This document shows, piece by piece, positions 1-8,429 of a stretch of DNA of 57,292 nucleotides (positions are counted from its first letter, which is position 1; each line of letters starts with the position of its first letter). Source of the stretch: CAZICM01 sp964537685 (GTDB taxonomy: Bacteria > Myxococcota_A > Polyangia > Polyangiales > Polyangiaceae); the NCBI GenBank assembly GCA_964537685.1, contig CAZICM010000059.1, positions 1 to 57,292 on the forward strand, given 5' to 3'. Under the pieces are notes generated by a model. It was not told the origin of the DNA, made no database searches, and was given only the letters and a program-made list of their open reading frames with translations. The position numbers and the translations under genes are program-made.

Positions 1-44
1 ATTCCCGTGCGAAGGTAGGTAGACGACATGCTGCGGATGCCGCG

Positions 45-72
45 TTGACAGAGCGACGCGGCTATGCATAAT
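45..72 (+). promoter_or_regulatory. Sigma70-type promoter upstream of rplS
   Basis: A perfect TTGACA (45-50) is followed after 16 bases by CATAAT (67-72), a near-consensus housekeeping promoter reading towards rplS. It implies a 5' leader of about 185 nt. That leader contains a possible short hairpin, 169-174 pairing with 197-202, which could be a ribosomal-protein leader structure. The promoter rests on consensus match only; the leader structure is weak. Confidence 0.6.
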
Positions 73-264
73 GCGCGCTCCTCGTAGTGCCCTGCACGAG
101 AACGCGCCTTTTCAATAGGGTTGTGACGATTTCAGGGCGTTTGACTCCGAAGCCGCCTTAAGAGAACCCGCCCCGCGTAAGCACGTAAGCACAAATGGGG
201 CGCGCTGTTGGTTTTAAGACGGCTTTACGCACTAACGTTTATTTAGGTCCGAGGTCTTTTCATC

Positions 265-621
265 ATGGCCACCTCAAATGTGCTCGCGAAAGTTGAAGCA
301 TCTCTCCTGCGTGAGGGAATTCCCGCATTTCGGGTCGGCGATACGATTCGGGTCCACTACAAAATCGTCGAAGGCGAGAAAGAGCGTATTCAGGTGTTTC
401 AGGGCGTTGTCCTGAAGAAACACCGCGCCGGTGCACGAAGCACATTCACCGTCCGCAAGGTGAGCTTCAATGTCGGCGTGGAACGCATCTTCCCATTGCA
501 CAGCCCTCGTATTGACAAAGTGGAAGTGGTGTCCCGCGGTGTCGTTCGCCGAGCCCGTCTCTTCTACCTGCGAAATCTCGCTGGCAAAGCCGCCCGCGTG
601 CGCGACAAGAGCCAATCTTAA
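265..621 (+). CDS. rplS: 50S ribosomal protein L19
   Basis: 118 residues, close to the usual 115 or so for L19, a large-subunit protein at the 30S-50S interface. Typical L19 blocks are present: FRVGDTIRVHYKI near residue 22, VFQGVVLKK near 46, and the C-terminal RRARLFYLRNLAGKAARV. A GAGG Shine-Dalgarno lies about 9 bases before the ATG. In most bacteria rplS ends an rpsP-rimM-trmD-rplS operon; here it has its own strong promoter and no coding sequence in the preceding 264 bases, so it may be transcribed alone. Whether trmD lies just outside the window cannot be seen. Confidence 0.97.
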   Translation: MATSNVLAKVEASLLREGIPAFRVGDTIRVHYKIVEGEKERIQVFQGVVLKKHRAGARSTFTVRKVSFNVGVERIFPLHSPRIDKVEVVSRGVVRRARLFYLRNLAGKAARVRDKSQS

Positions 622-889
622 CCAGCGCGAAGACCACTCCCACCCTGGATTCAGGCGAATCCCGCCCTTTCCATCCGCTTTTCTCTTCGTTCAGCCCATC
701 ACCATTCGGGCGCTCTATCGGTCTATCCAGCAGCCGATAGCAAACCCAATTGAACCCAATCGAAGCCAATTAACCCACAAGAGCTTGATCAGATGGGTTC
801 GAGTTTCTTGATCTTTGGGGGGGCGGGCACGGTATGCTGACGCCGTGGTGCTCGTGCGCCCAATTCCCGTCTAGCGAAGAAGGATTGTC
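622..889. other. Intergenic region between rplS and the FHA gene
   Basis: No credible coding sequence in 268 bases. A weak promoter candidate for the next gene is TTGATC (808-813) with TATGCT (833-838), but the 19-base spacer is longer than ideal. No T-tract terminator is visible after rplS. Confidence 0.4.
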
Positions 890-1834
890 ATGATATGTCC
901 GCGTTGCGGCGCGCCCGCGACTCCCGCTGATAAGTATTGTGCCATCTGTGCTTCTCCTCTTGGGCCGCCGGGACCGCCGCCGCCTCCTGGCTTCGGTCCA
1001 CCGCCCCCGCCGCCGCCAGGTTTTGGGCCGCCGCCGGGCTTTGGGCCGCCTCCTGGTCCGCCTCCCGGTTTTGGACCGCCTCCTGGTCCGCCTCCCGGTT
1101 TTGGACCGCCTCCTGGCCCTCCTCCCGGTTTTGGACCGCCACCAGGCCCTCCGCCGGGCTTCGGACCGCCTCCGGGTTTTGGACCGCCTCCTGAGCCGCC
1201 TCCGGGTTTCGGACCGCCTCCACCGCCTCCGCCGGGTTTTGGGCCACCTCCACCGCCGCCGCCGGGTTTCGGACCGCCTCCTGAACCGCCTCCCGGTTTT
1301 GGGCCTCCGCCTCCCGATATGGGCGGCTACCCGCCTGCACCACCCAAGGCGCCGGGATTCGCACCGCCCCCCAAAGGTCCCGATATGTATGGGCCAACGG
1401 ACTACGCGCCCGGACCGCCCAAACCACCCGTCGCGGCTCCTCAGCCTCAAGGCGCCTTCCCGCCGCCGCCCATCGGCGGAGCCCCCTCACCTGATGCCGG
1501 CCAGCGCCGCATGCTCACGGGCTTCTTGGTCAGTTACCAAGACGATTCGCTCGGCCGCTTCTGGCCGCTGTGGAAAGGCAAAAACCTCATCGGCCGCGCT
1601 GAAACAGGACAGAAGGTCGACATCGAAATCGCTCATGGAACGACCTCAACCCACCACGCAACCATCGAATCCGATGGCCAGCGCTTTGCACTCATCGACC
1701 TGGGATCGACCAACGGCACATTCCACAATGAAGAAGCAATAGGCTTTCAAGGACGCCGCGATCTAAGGGACGGTGACAAAATTCGCTTCGGCGGGTTTAG
1801 CGTCATCTTTATCAACATTGCGGCTCGAGCCTAA
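890..1834 (+). CDS. Zinc-ribbon, proline-repeat, FHA-domain protein
   Basis: 314 residues. It opens with a zinc-ribbon-like pair of CxxC motifs (C3, C6, C17, C20). Residues about 24-150 are low-complexity repeats of PPPGFG and PPPGPPPGFG. The C-terminal 95 residues form an FHA domain, a phosphothreonine-binding fold: the GR of LIGRAE, the His of TTSTHHAT and the hallmark LGSTNGTF are present. In FHA domains these surround the pThr pocket. No signal peptide is seen, so it is probably cytoplasmic. A GAAGGA Shine-Dalgarno supports the ATG. It lies just upstream of an FHA-VWA membrane protein and a PP2C phosphatase, which suggests it reads kinase-phosphorylated partners. The partner is unknown. 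Confidence 0.85.
   Translation: MICPRCGAPATPADKYCAICASPLGPPGPPPPPGFGPPPPPPPGFGPPPGFGPPPGPPPGFGPPPGPPPGFGPPPGPPPGFGPPPGPPPGFGPPPGFGPPPEPPPGFGPPPPPPPGFGPPPPPPPGFGPPPEPPPGFGPPPPDMGGYPPAPPKAPGFAPPPKGPDMYGPTDYAPGPPKPPVAAPQPQGAFPPPPIGGAPSPDAGQRRMLTGFLVSYQDDSLGRFWPLWKGKNLIGRAETGQKVDIEIAHGTTSTHHATIESDGQRFALIDLGSTNGTFHNEEAIGFQGRRDLRDGDKIRFGGFSVIFINIAARA
1036..1300 (+). repeat. In-frame tandem repeats encoding PPPGPPPGFG / PPPGFG
   Basis: Imperfect tandem repeats of 30 bp and 18 bp inside the FHA gene. The two 30-bp units around 1060-1120 are nearly identical, while flanking copies differ mainly at third codon positions. The period is a multiple of three, so copy-number change would keep the reading frame. 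It may be a hotspot for length variation between strains. Confidence 0.8.
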
Positions 1835-2053
1835 GCCGCGTAATTCATAACCTATGCGCTTGCCCCTCATCCCCATCACGCCGGAGTGGCTTTGCCGCAC
1901 TTCGCGCGCGCAGTCTCAACATCCATGAACGCGCGGGGTTGCCTTCAACACCCCTCACGCAACCGTCTCTCGGCACTCATCGTCCATTCCTGGAACGGAA
2001 GCAGCACCTGCTCGCCCCAGGACAAGCTCACTACCGTGGAGGATCGCGGAACC

Positions 2054-4228
2054 ATGCCTTTTTGCGAACGACATCCGATGCGACAACCCAAAGCATTGGC
2101 CCACTTCGTCTTCACTGCAGCCTTGACGTTGCTGATCCTGCTGACAGGTGCCAGAAGCGCTCTTGCAGCACCCGAGGCGCACATTCTTCGCATCGATCCG
2201 CGCGCAGGCACGGCCGATGGCCAGCCGATCATCACCTCTGTGATCGAAATCGTTCAGAACAAGAGGATGAGCGACATCACCCGCCAGTGCGTGGCGCTCA
2301 ACGGCGACGCCTACTACGACTGCGTGGCCACTGCGCTCGATGTTCCAGGCGCGCTCTACTCGTCGTTTCCCTTCCCTGACAAGAACGCCCTGCTCACCAT
2401 CACCATTGATGGAACCGACACCCCCGCGAAATTCGAATCGACATCGCGGTGGGGCGAGAGCGCCAATCAGCCCGGCGTTGGCACGGCATGGCTTATTTTG
2501 ATCGATGCCGCTTCAAGCATGGGTTCGCGCTTTGATGAAGCGAAAGCCGTAGCCAAGGCATTCGTCAATCAAATGGGCGCCAACGACATTGCGGACATCA
2601 TGTTCTTCAATGACAAGGGCATCGTTGAAGATTCGAAGTGGACCGCCGACAAAGCCAAAGCGCTCGCGACCATCGACAACGTACCCCGCACATTTCCCAC
2701 CCAAGGCCGGACGCGCCCCCTGTTCAACATCATCAAGACGGCGGCAACCGACGGCTTCAAAGAGCTGGGAAACGCGGGTCAAGCCGTCAACGTGCCGCTG
2801 CACCAGGCCATGGTTGTCCTCTCCAACGGAGCCGCGGGCGCCGACCCCACATCCAACGCGGCGGCCTCCAATCTCCTGAAGGACTATCTCACCAAAGGCC
2901 GTTTCCCCGAGAACAACGACGTTCTTCCGAAAACGCCCGTACCGGTGATCTCGATCTGGTTCCCGAGCAAACTGATCGAAGAATTCAGCGCCCAGGCCCG
3001 CGAGTTTATGGAGGGCCTCGCGAACACTGAAATCGGCGGGTTTTACACCATCCTGCGCGACCGGCAGGAAGCGCGCGCGGCCAACATCGTTAACGCCGTC
3101 CGCACCCGCTTCAACAAGATGCACATCGTGCGGTGGCGCGTCTCCTGCGTCGCCCCAAGCATCACCCAAACCTTCAAACTCGCTTTCACAAATACCAACC
3201 CGCCCATAGCCGGCGACGCCACATTCCAAAACGTCCCCATCGGCATCGACCCGACCACATGGCCGCTCGATGTCGAGCGCGAAGCCACCGAAAAAGAAGC
3301 CAAAAAGACGCCTATTTATCCAGGCGGCACGGTGAAGATCCTCGGCAACTTCTGCTGGGGCGGCAATGCCCAGCGGGCCGAAATCTACATGCTGCCCAAA
3401 AACCAAGCGGCTCCCCAAAGCCTGCAGGGCGGCAACATCGAAGATGCCAAGCGCGCCCAGCGCCAACTGATTGAACAAGGCATGCGCGGCAAGGCCATCA
3501 CCGCCAACGACAGCGTCGTCGAATTTGAGCTGCCCAAAACCGACAAGTTTTTGATCGGCAAGGGCGAACAAATGACCGCGCGCCTCATCATCTACGACAA
3601 CCAAGCCCGGCGAACGAGCGCGGTCACCCAAGACAAAATCCTCACGCTGCGCGCCAAAGAAGCGCCGTATCCCTGGCTGCTCATCGGCGGCGGCGTATTC
3701 GGCGGCGTTGTCATCATCCTGCTCGTCATCTCGCTCTTCAAAGGCGGAGGCGGCAAACGGCGGGGCGGCGGCAGCGCCCCAGCACCCAAACCCATCAACG
3801 CCGGCGCACCTCCCACCCCGGGCATTCCTCCCTACTCACCCGGCGGCGCCCCAGGCGGCTACGCACCAAGCCCCGCGGCCGGCCCAGGCGGCGACTTTTT
3901 ATATGGAGGCACCGCGCCCTCACCCCAAGGCTCCGTCACCCGCGCCACCCTCACCGGCGCATCTGGCATCTTCACCATCCTGCCCGGCATGGAAATGCGA
4001 GCCGGCCGCGACGGCGCCCAATGTCAAATCCTCCTCTCCGAACCCCGCGTCTCCGGCGTGCATGCCGTCGTCAAGATGGAGGGTGGTCAACTCCTTGTTC
4101 GTGACGAAAACTCAAACAATGGCACGTCCATCAATGGCCAAAAAATCCCGGGCGGCATTTGGACACCCGTTATGAACGGCGGCGTTGTTCGATTTGGCCC
4201 GATTGAGTTCACTGTTCGCCTAGAATAA
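2054..4228 (+). CDS. VWA domain, TM, FHA domain membrane protein
   Basis: 724 residues from this ATG, which has GGAGG 11 bases upstream; the frame is open back to 1886, and an ATG at 2078 is the main alternative because it directly precedes the hydrophobic signal segment (TAALTLLILLTGARSALA). Order: signal peptide; von Willebrand A-like domain around residues 145-300; a further beta-rich region; one TM segment about 539-562 (WLLIGGGVFGGVVIILLVIS); a Gly/Pro linker; FHA domain about 630-715 with AGRDG and NSNNGTSING. The first MIDAS motif, normally DxSxS, reads DAASS. Topology would put VWA outside and FHA inside the cytoplasm. The ligand and the phosphorylated partner are unknown. Confidence 0.85.
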   Translation: MPFCERHPMRQPKALAHFVFTAALTLLILLTGARSALAAPEAHILRIDPRAGTADGQPIITSVIEIVQNKRMSDITRQCVALNGDAYYDCVATALDVPGALYSSFPFPDKNALLTITIDGTDTPAKFESTSRWGESANQPGVGTAWLILIDAASSMGSRFDEAKAVAKAFVNQMGANDIADIMFFNDKGIVEDSKWTADKAKALATIDNVPRTFPTQGRTRPLFNIIKTAATDGFKELGNAGQAVNVPLHQAMVVLSNGAAGADPTSNAAASNLLKDYLTKGRFPENNDVLPKTPVPVISIWFPSKLIEEFSAQAREFMEGLANTEIGGFYTILRDRQEARAANIVNAVRTRFNKMHIVRWRVSCVAPSITQTFKLAFTNTNPPIAGDATFQNVPIGIDPTTWPLDVEREATEKEAKKTPIYPGGTVKILGNFCWGGNAQRAEIYMLPKNQAAPQSLQGGNIEDAKRAQRQLIEQGMRGKAITANDSVVEFELPKTDKFLIGKGEQMTARLIIYDNQARRTSAVTQDKILTLRAKEAPYPWLLIGGGVFGGVVIILLVISLFKGGGGKRRGGGSAPAPKPINAGAPPTPGIPPYSPGGAPGGYAPSPAAGPGGDFLYGGTAPSPQGSVTRATLTGASGIFTILPGMEMRAGRDGAQCQILLSEPRVSGVHAVVKMEGGQLLVRDENSNNGTSINGQKIPGGIWTPVMNGGVVRFGPIEFTVRLE

Positions 4229-4251
4229 AAGCGTTCCCGCGCGGCCCATCC

Positions 4252-5739
4252 ATGACGCAGCCGTCCCCTCAAAGCTCTCCCAAACTTCAGATCGACTACG
4301 CCCAGGCGACCGATCCGGGCCGAGATCCAAACAAACAAATCAACGAGGACGCCTGCAGTTACAAGCATTCGCGATTCGGCCACCTATGCGTCTTATGCGA
4401 CGGCATGGGTGGCCACTACGGCGGCCGCGAAGCCTCAAACCTCGCCATCAAAACCATCCTCGAGATGTTTGAGCAGGCGCCCACGCATCTCAGCTCCGCC
4501 ATTGTTCTCAAAACAGCCATCGAAGAAGCGGGCCGCCGCGTCTACCAACTGGGCGGCCCTCCCGAAAACCGCACCCGCCCCGGCTCCACCTGCGTCGCCA
4601 TCCTCATTCATGAACGCGGCACCGACATCGCCCACGTCGGCGACAGCCGCGCATTTGTCATTCGCGCCGGACAAATCTATCCGCTCACGCGCGATCACTC
4701 GATCGTTCAAGGCATGATCGACGCGGGCCAGCTCACCGAGGAACAGGCGATTGGCCACCCCGACGGCAACAAGATCACCCGCGCCCTCGGCATGCGTCCC
4801 GAAGTGGATGTCGAGCTTCGCCCCGAACCTCTCGACACCTATCCCGGCGATATTTTCGTGCTGGCCAGCGACGGCTTAACGGACATGGCACGCACGCACG
4901 AAATCTTGGGTGCAACCAAACAAGCCCTCAATTCAGGCGGACTCGATCACGCCTGCAATACATTAGTAAAGTTTGCCAATGATAGAGGCGGACACGACAA
5001 TATCACCGTACAGTTAACCAAAATCATCGATATCCCTCCCAAAGGCAGCGTCACGGCGCCCGAGCAGCCCACGCCAACCCAGACCGCCCCCATGGTCATC
5101 CCCACGGCGGCCATCCAGCAAGCTCAAGGTGCAGCCCAGCCATCTCATCCACCCACCCATCGTTCGCCCGGTCCCGATCCAGTCGCCATGACTCAACCCG
5201 ATCCGGCCGGTCCTAAGCCCATCGCGCCGACCTTGGTAGGCGGCAATGTCGCGCCCACAGCACCGGGGATTACCCCAGCCCCACCCCATGGCCTCGCCGG
5301 CCCCACTCAACCTGAAAATCCGTATGTAGTAGGTCCTACGGTCACTGAATCGGCTCCTATCAGCCAAGCCTGGAATTCCCAGCGATTCCCCAACACAGGC
5401 AATCATCCCCCACCTGCGGCCCCCGCCGTTCAAACCCCTCTACCAGCAGCGGGCCAACCACCCCCTGCCCTAGCCTCCTTAAGCCCCTACCAACTCGACG
5501 GCGGCCCGGCCGGACTCCCCCTTCCACCCCCCCGAAGCGGCGGCAAAACCCTTACAGGAGGCGCACCCGCCCATCTCTCCCCCACCCTTCATGAAGGGGG
5601 CGGGCACACCTATGGTCCCCATTCATCGGCCCCTCTCAGCAAAGCCCCTTCTTCCAGCGGAATGGTATACCTCATTATCGGCCTATCGGCAGTCATCGCC
5701 GTTTTATTGATTCTGTTGTTGTGGGCACTCCTGCGATAA
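4252..5739 (+). CDS. PP2C-family Ser/Thr protein phosphatase, membrane-anchored
   Basis: 495 residues. Residues about 10-262 are a PPM/PP2C phosphatase, which removes phosphate from Ser/Thr using two metal ions. Visible motifs in order: NEDAC, LCDGMGGHYGGREAS, RPGSTCVA, HVGDSRAFVI, LTRDHSIVQ, LASDGLTDM, GGHDNITV; their Asp residues are the metal ligands. Residues about 265-465 are a Pro/Ala-rich linker, and 469-492 form a C-terminal TM helix, so the catalytic domain faces the cytoplasm as a tail-anchored enzyme. It starts 23 bases after the VWA-FHA gene, almost certainly in one operon, and would oppose the Ser/Thr kinases. No clear Shine-Dalgarno is seen. Confidence 0.92.
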   Translation: MTQPSPQSSPKLQIDYAQATDPGRDPNKQINEDACSYKHSRFGHLCVLCDGMGGHYGGREASNLAIKTILEMFEQAPTHLSSAIVLKTAIEEAGRRVYQLGGPPENRTRPGSTCVAILIHERGTDIAHVGDSRAFVIRAGQIYPLTRDHSIVQGMIDAGQLTEEQAIGHPDGNKITRALGMRPEVDVELRPEPLDTYPGDIFVLASDGLTDMARTHEILGATKQALNSGGLDHACNTLVKFANDRGGHDNITVQLTKIIDIPPKGSVTAPEQPTPTQTAPMVIPTAAIQQAQGAAQPSHPPTHRSPGPDPVAMTQPDPAGPKPIAPTLVGGNVAPTAPGITPAPPHGLAGPTQPENPYVVGPTVTESAPISQAWNSQRFPNTGNHPPPAAPAVQTPLPAAGQPPPALASLSPYQLDGGPAGLPLPPPRSGGKTLTGGAPAHLSPTLHEGGGHTYGPHSSAPLSKAPSSSGMVYLIIGLSAVIAVLLILLLWALLR

Positions 5740-5857
5740 ACTTCCCCAAAAGCTCCACGCTGGCACCATCTCCACACCACACGGACTCGATAACACGCCT
5801 ATTTCATCGTGGAAACAACTGGGTGTTTCCAGCGTTCCTACCCACCGAGTTCACGCC

Positions 5858-6733
5858 ATGTCCACACCCATAAAAATTCCCTACGCCACACCCACCTGGC
5901 TCACCCCGGAGCGCATTCTGTATCCCACGATATTCATCTTTATCGTGTGTGCTACATTGCCTGTAGTTGGGCAAATCAACCTCGCCCGCGACGAAATTCG
6001 CAGAGCAACAATCGGCACATCCGTCCTCATTATCAATACAGCGCTCCTCAGTTGGCTCTTATTGTGGCGAGCGCTCAAGGCCCGCTCTTTCGATAGGACG
6101 CTGTTGTGGTGTATTTTCGTAGCCATGCCCCTGGGAGCCTTAAATTCCGGATTAAGTGAGAGCATCATTACGCTCTATTATTCAAACGACGCGGGACAGA
6201 CCATTAGCGCATTTTTCCTCGCATTATTGCTTGGAGGATTTTATGCGGCCCCCATTGGGCTGGTCTATGGGATTTTGTACTCGATCATCGCGGGAGCAAC
6301 AAAACGGGCACTCCTTTACCCCTCCCATGATGGCCCGGATCGGGTCATGCTTATCGCCGGACTGTGGCTGAGTGTCGTGGGAGCCCTGATTTCCGCCTTG
6401 CCTCCAACTTCTCTCCCCTTATTTCTATCGCCGCTATGGATGATATGGATAGGCATACCCATGGCTGCCATAGCTTTGTATAGATGGGCTGGACGAAAGC
6501 TATGGTATTCCAAAGTGCTGCGCGATGCGGATCCCCGCTATAAGATCAAAGAACCCGAAGACGACGATCCCGCCGCCTTTCCCCAGTTGAGATATCTATT
6601 CAGGGCAGAGCCTCCCCTGGATGGGAATATCAAACTATTGATGTATGTACCGCCGGCCAAAGACATCGCCTACCGCGATATAGAACGAATGGTGCCCGTG
6701 GGAATCGTGGGCGTAAAGCGCCCGCTCCCCTAA
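5858..6733 (+). CDS. Polytopic membrane protein of unknown function
   Basis: 291 residues with about six hydrophobic segments between residues 20 and 210 (for example TIFIFIVCATLPVVG and ISAFFLALLLGGFYAAPIG), then a soluble C-terminal tail of about 80 residues with an acidic patch, EPEDDDP. I do not recognise a family. It follows the PP2C gene by 118 bases on the same strand and may belong to the same cassette. Its TAA stop interlocks with the TAG stop of the convergent lipoprotein gene in the four bases 6730-6733. Confidence 0.7.
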   Translation: MSTPIKIPYATPTWLTPERILYPTIFIFIVCATLPVVGQINLARDEIRRATIGTSVLIINTALLSWLLLWRALKARSFDRTLLWCIFVAMPLGALNSGLSESIITLYYSNDAGQTISAFFLALLLGGFYAAPIGLVYGILYSIIAGATKRALLYPSHDGPDRVMLIAGLWLSVVGALISALPPTSLPLFLSPLWMIWIGIPMAAIALYRWAGRKLWYSKVLRDADPRYKIKEPEDDDPAAFPQLRYLFRAEPPLDGNIKLLMYVPPAKDIAYRDIERMVPVGIVGVKRPLP

Positions 6734-8328
6734 AAATCACCAGGAAATTCCGCTACTTCTCCCCAAATCCCATCCTGCCCGGCCACCTTCCCAATCATCG
6801 CATCACCCCCACCCCGGCCTCCCCGCCCCGCCGCCCCAATCTCCATCATAACCCCATCCCCCACCATCGGCGCGCGCCCCACATAAGCCACACCCACCGA
6901 TGGTCCTCCCAAACCACCACCACCGTATCCTCCCCGGCCTCCCCGGCCCCCATTTCCACCCATACATCCCCCTAACACAATGCCCCCATCCCCCTCAGCA
7001 CCCCCAACAGCACCCATGCCTCCCAAACCACCCGCCTGAGGCGCCCCTCCACGGCCTCCATCTCCCCCTCCCATCGTCTCTATCCGTACATCTTTCAATT
7101 GAACCCGCGCCGATAAGCTGATTAACCCAATGCTGGCTCCCCCAAAGCCCCCTCCAAGCCCGCCTAATCCCCCACATCCTCCCGTACCCCCAGAACCCCC
7201 TCCTGCCCCATGATCCACTCCCCCAAAACAAAAACCTTTGCTAATACTTCCGCCCCCTCCACCCCCACCTTGACCTGGCATTCCAAATTGGCCAATAAAC
7301 CCAAAAATCCCCTCAAAACCCTTATTCGATAAAAAGCCAATTCCCGACGCCCCTAAACCATCCACTCCGTTTTCGCCGTCCGCCCCATCCATTCCATCTT
7401 GACAAAGCGATTTCAGCCCCGCATCTGCCCCAACACCCCCTACACCAACATTCACCACAAACGGCAAACCATCTCCGCCGGCGCTCCCCGTCCACTCCGC
7501 ACCGTTCCCACCTTTGCCGCCCACCGTGACCCCATTGACACCACAGCTAAGCGAAGGAGCCGCCCCTCCCTTGCCCAGCGGCAATAAACACGCATCTGCG
7601 CCCGGCGCCCCAGCCAAACCGGTATCCGCTATCGCATCGACCGGCGCGGGCGCCGCCTCGCCCAAGGCTCCCCGCCCCGATACAAGCGTGCAGCCTTGAA
7701 TCTCAACATCCACATCTTTTTGCGCCATCACAGCCACGGACGACCCAAGAGGCCACTCTCCATCCGGCGCCCGAATCACCAAATTCTCGAGACGAATCGT
7801 CATCTCCTTGCCCGGGCCCGAAACCTTCGATGACCCCCCTAAGGTCATCGCGATCACACTGCCCGCCGTCCCCTGAACCATCGCCTCCGCCGCCAAAGCC
7901 CGGGAAGGCGCAACCGTGGTTTTATGCTCATCCGACACAAACACAAAACCCTGCTCACAGGACAGACCGCCAAAAATCTTCACACCCGCGGGCACCAGCA
8001 CGCTTTCCTCAAAGACCTCCGCGCACGCATACACATGAGCGCCCCGCTCACCGGCCCGCTTCACAGCCTCGGAAAGACTCTGCAGCGGCTTGCCCTTGCT
8101 TCCATCGTTGGCATCACTTCCCGAGCTCCGGCTCACAAAGAACCCGCACTCATCGGACACCGCCGCGGCGCTCGCCCGCGGATCACATTGACCGCAGCCG
8201 TTGATTACGCTGCAATCCGCGCCCGTCGACGAACAGCCAAACAAGATTCCGCCTCCGAGCAGCAGCACGGAAACGCTCAGCCCCGCAACACGCGAGGAAA
8301 AGGAAGATCCAGCGCGAGCCAGACGCAT
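6730..8328 (-). CDS. Gly-rich lipoprotein with DUF1565/beta-helix-like start
   Basis: 532 residues. The ATG at 8328 is preceded by GAAGAGG at good spacing and by a signal peptide ending ILFGC, an acceptable lipobox; the frame opens 48 bases further up. After the cysteine there is a Cys-containing segment, then SGSDANDGSKGKPLQSLSE, typical of DUF1565 parallel beta-helix proteins. From about residue 200 on, the protein is dominated by GG-X runs resembling mycobacterial PGRS or collagen-like sequence. It is probably exposed on the cell surface. Function unknown; a structural or adhesive role is a guess. It converges on the membrane protein gene with interlocked stops. Confidence 0.75.
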   Translation of the reverse strand: MRLARAGSSFSSRVAGLSVSVLLLGGGILFGCSSTGADCSVINGCGQCDPRASAAAVSDECGFFVSRSSGSDANDGSKGKPLQSLSEAVKRAGERGAHVYACAEVFEESVLVPAGVKIFGGLSCEQGFVFVSDEHKTTVAPSRALAAEAMVQGTAGSVIAMTLGGSSKVSGPGKEMTIRLENLVIRAPDGEWPLGSSVAVMAQKDVDVEIQGCTLVSGRGALGEAAPAPVDAIADTGLAGAPGADACLLPLGKGGAAPSLSCGVNGVTVGGKGGNGAEWTGSAGGDGLPFVVNVGVGGVGADAGLKSLCQDGMDGADGENGVDGLGASGIGFLSNKGFEGIFGFIGQFGMPGQGGGGGGGSISKGFCFGGVDHGAGGGSGGTGGCGGLGGLGGGFGGASIGLISLSARVQLKDVRIETMGGGDGGRGGAPQAGGLGGMGAVGGAEGDGGIVLGGCMGGNGGRGGRGGYGGGGLGGPSVGVAYVGRAPMVGDGVMMEIGAAGRGGRGGGDAMIGKVAGQDGIWGEVAEFPGDF

Positions 8329-8429
8329 TGCGACCTCTTCAGAAGAGCGAAGGATCTTGCAGACGGCTGAAAACACCTTGGTTTCAGCAATCTGCTGAAG
8401 ACGAAGAAGAGCTTAAAGACAGCTCTTGT

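Noticed and set aside
770..1450. Long Arg-rich open frame on the - strand opposite the Pro-repeat FHA gene
   Set aside because: It is the antisense reading of the Pro/Gly repeat; composition follows the repeat and there is no start signal.
2513..3631. 372-codon open frame on the - strand opposite the VWA gene
   Set aside because: Shadow of a high-GC gene: the + strand frame carries a signal peptide, TM helix and FHA motifs, while this one has no recognisable features.
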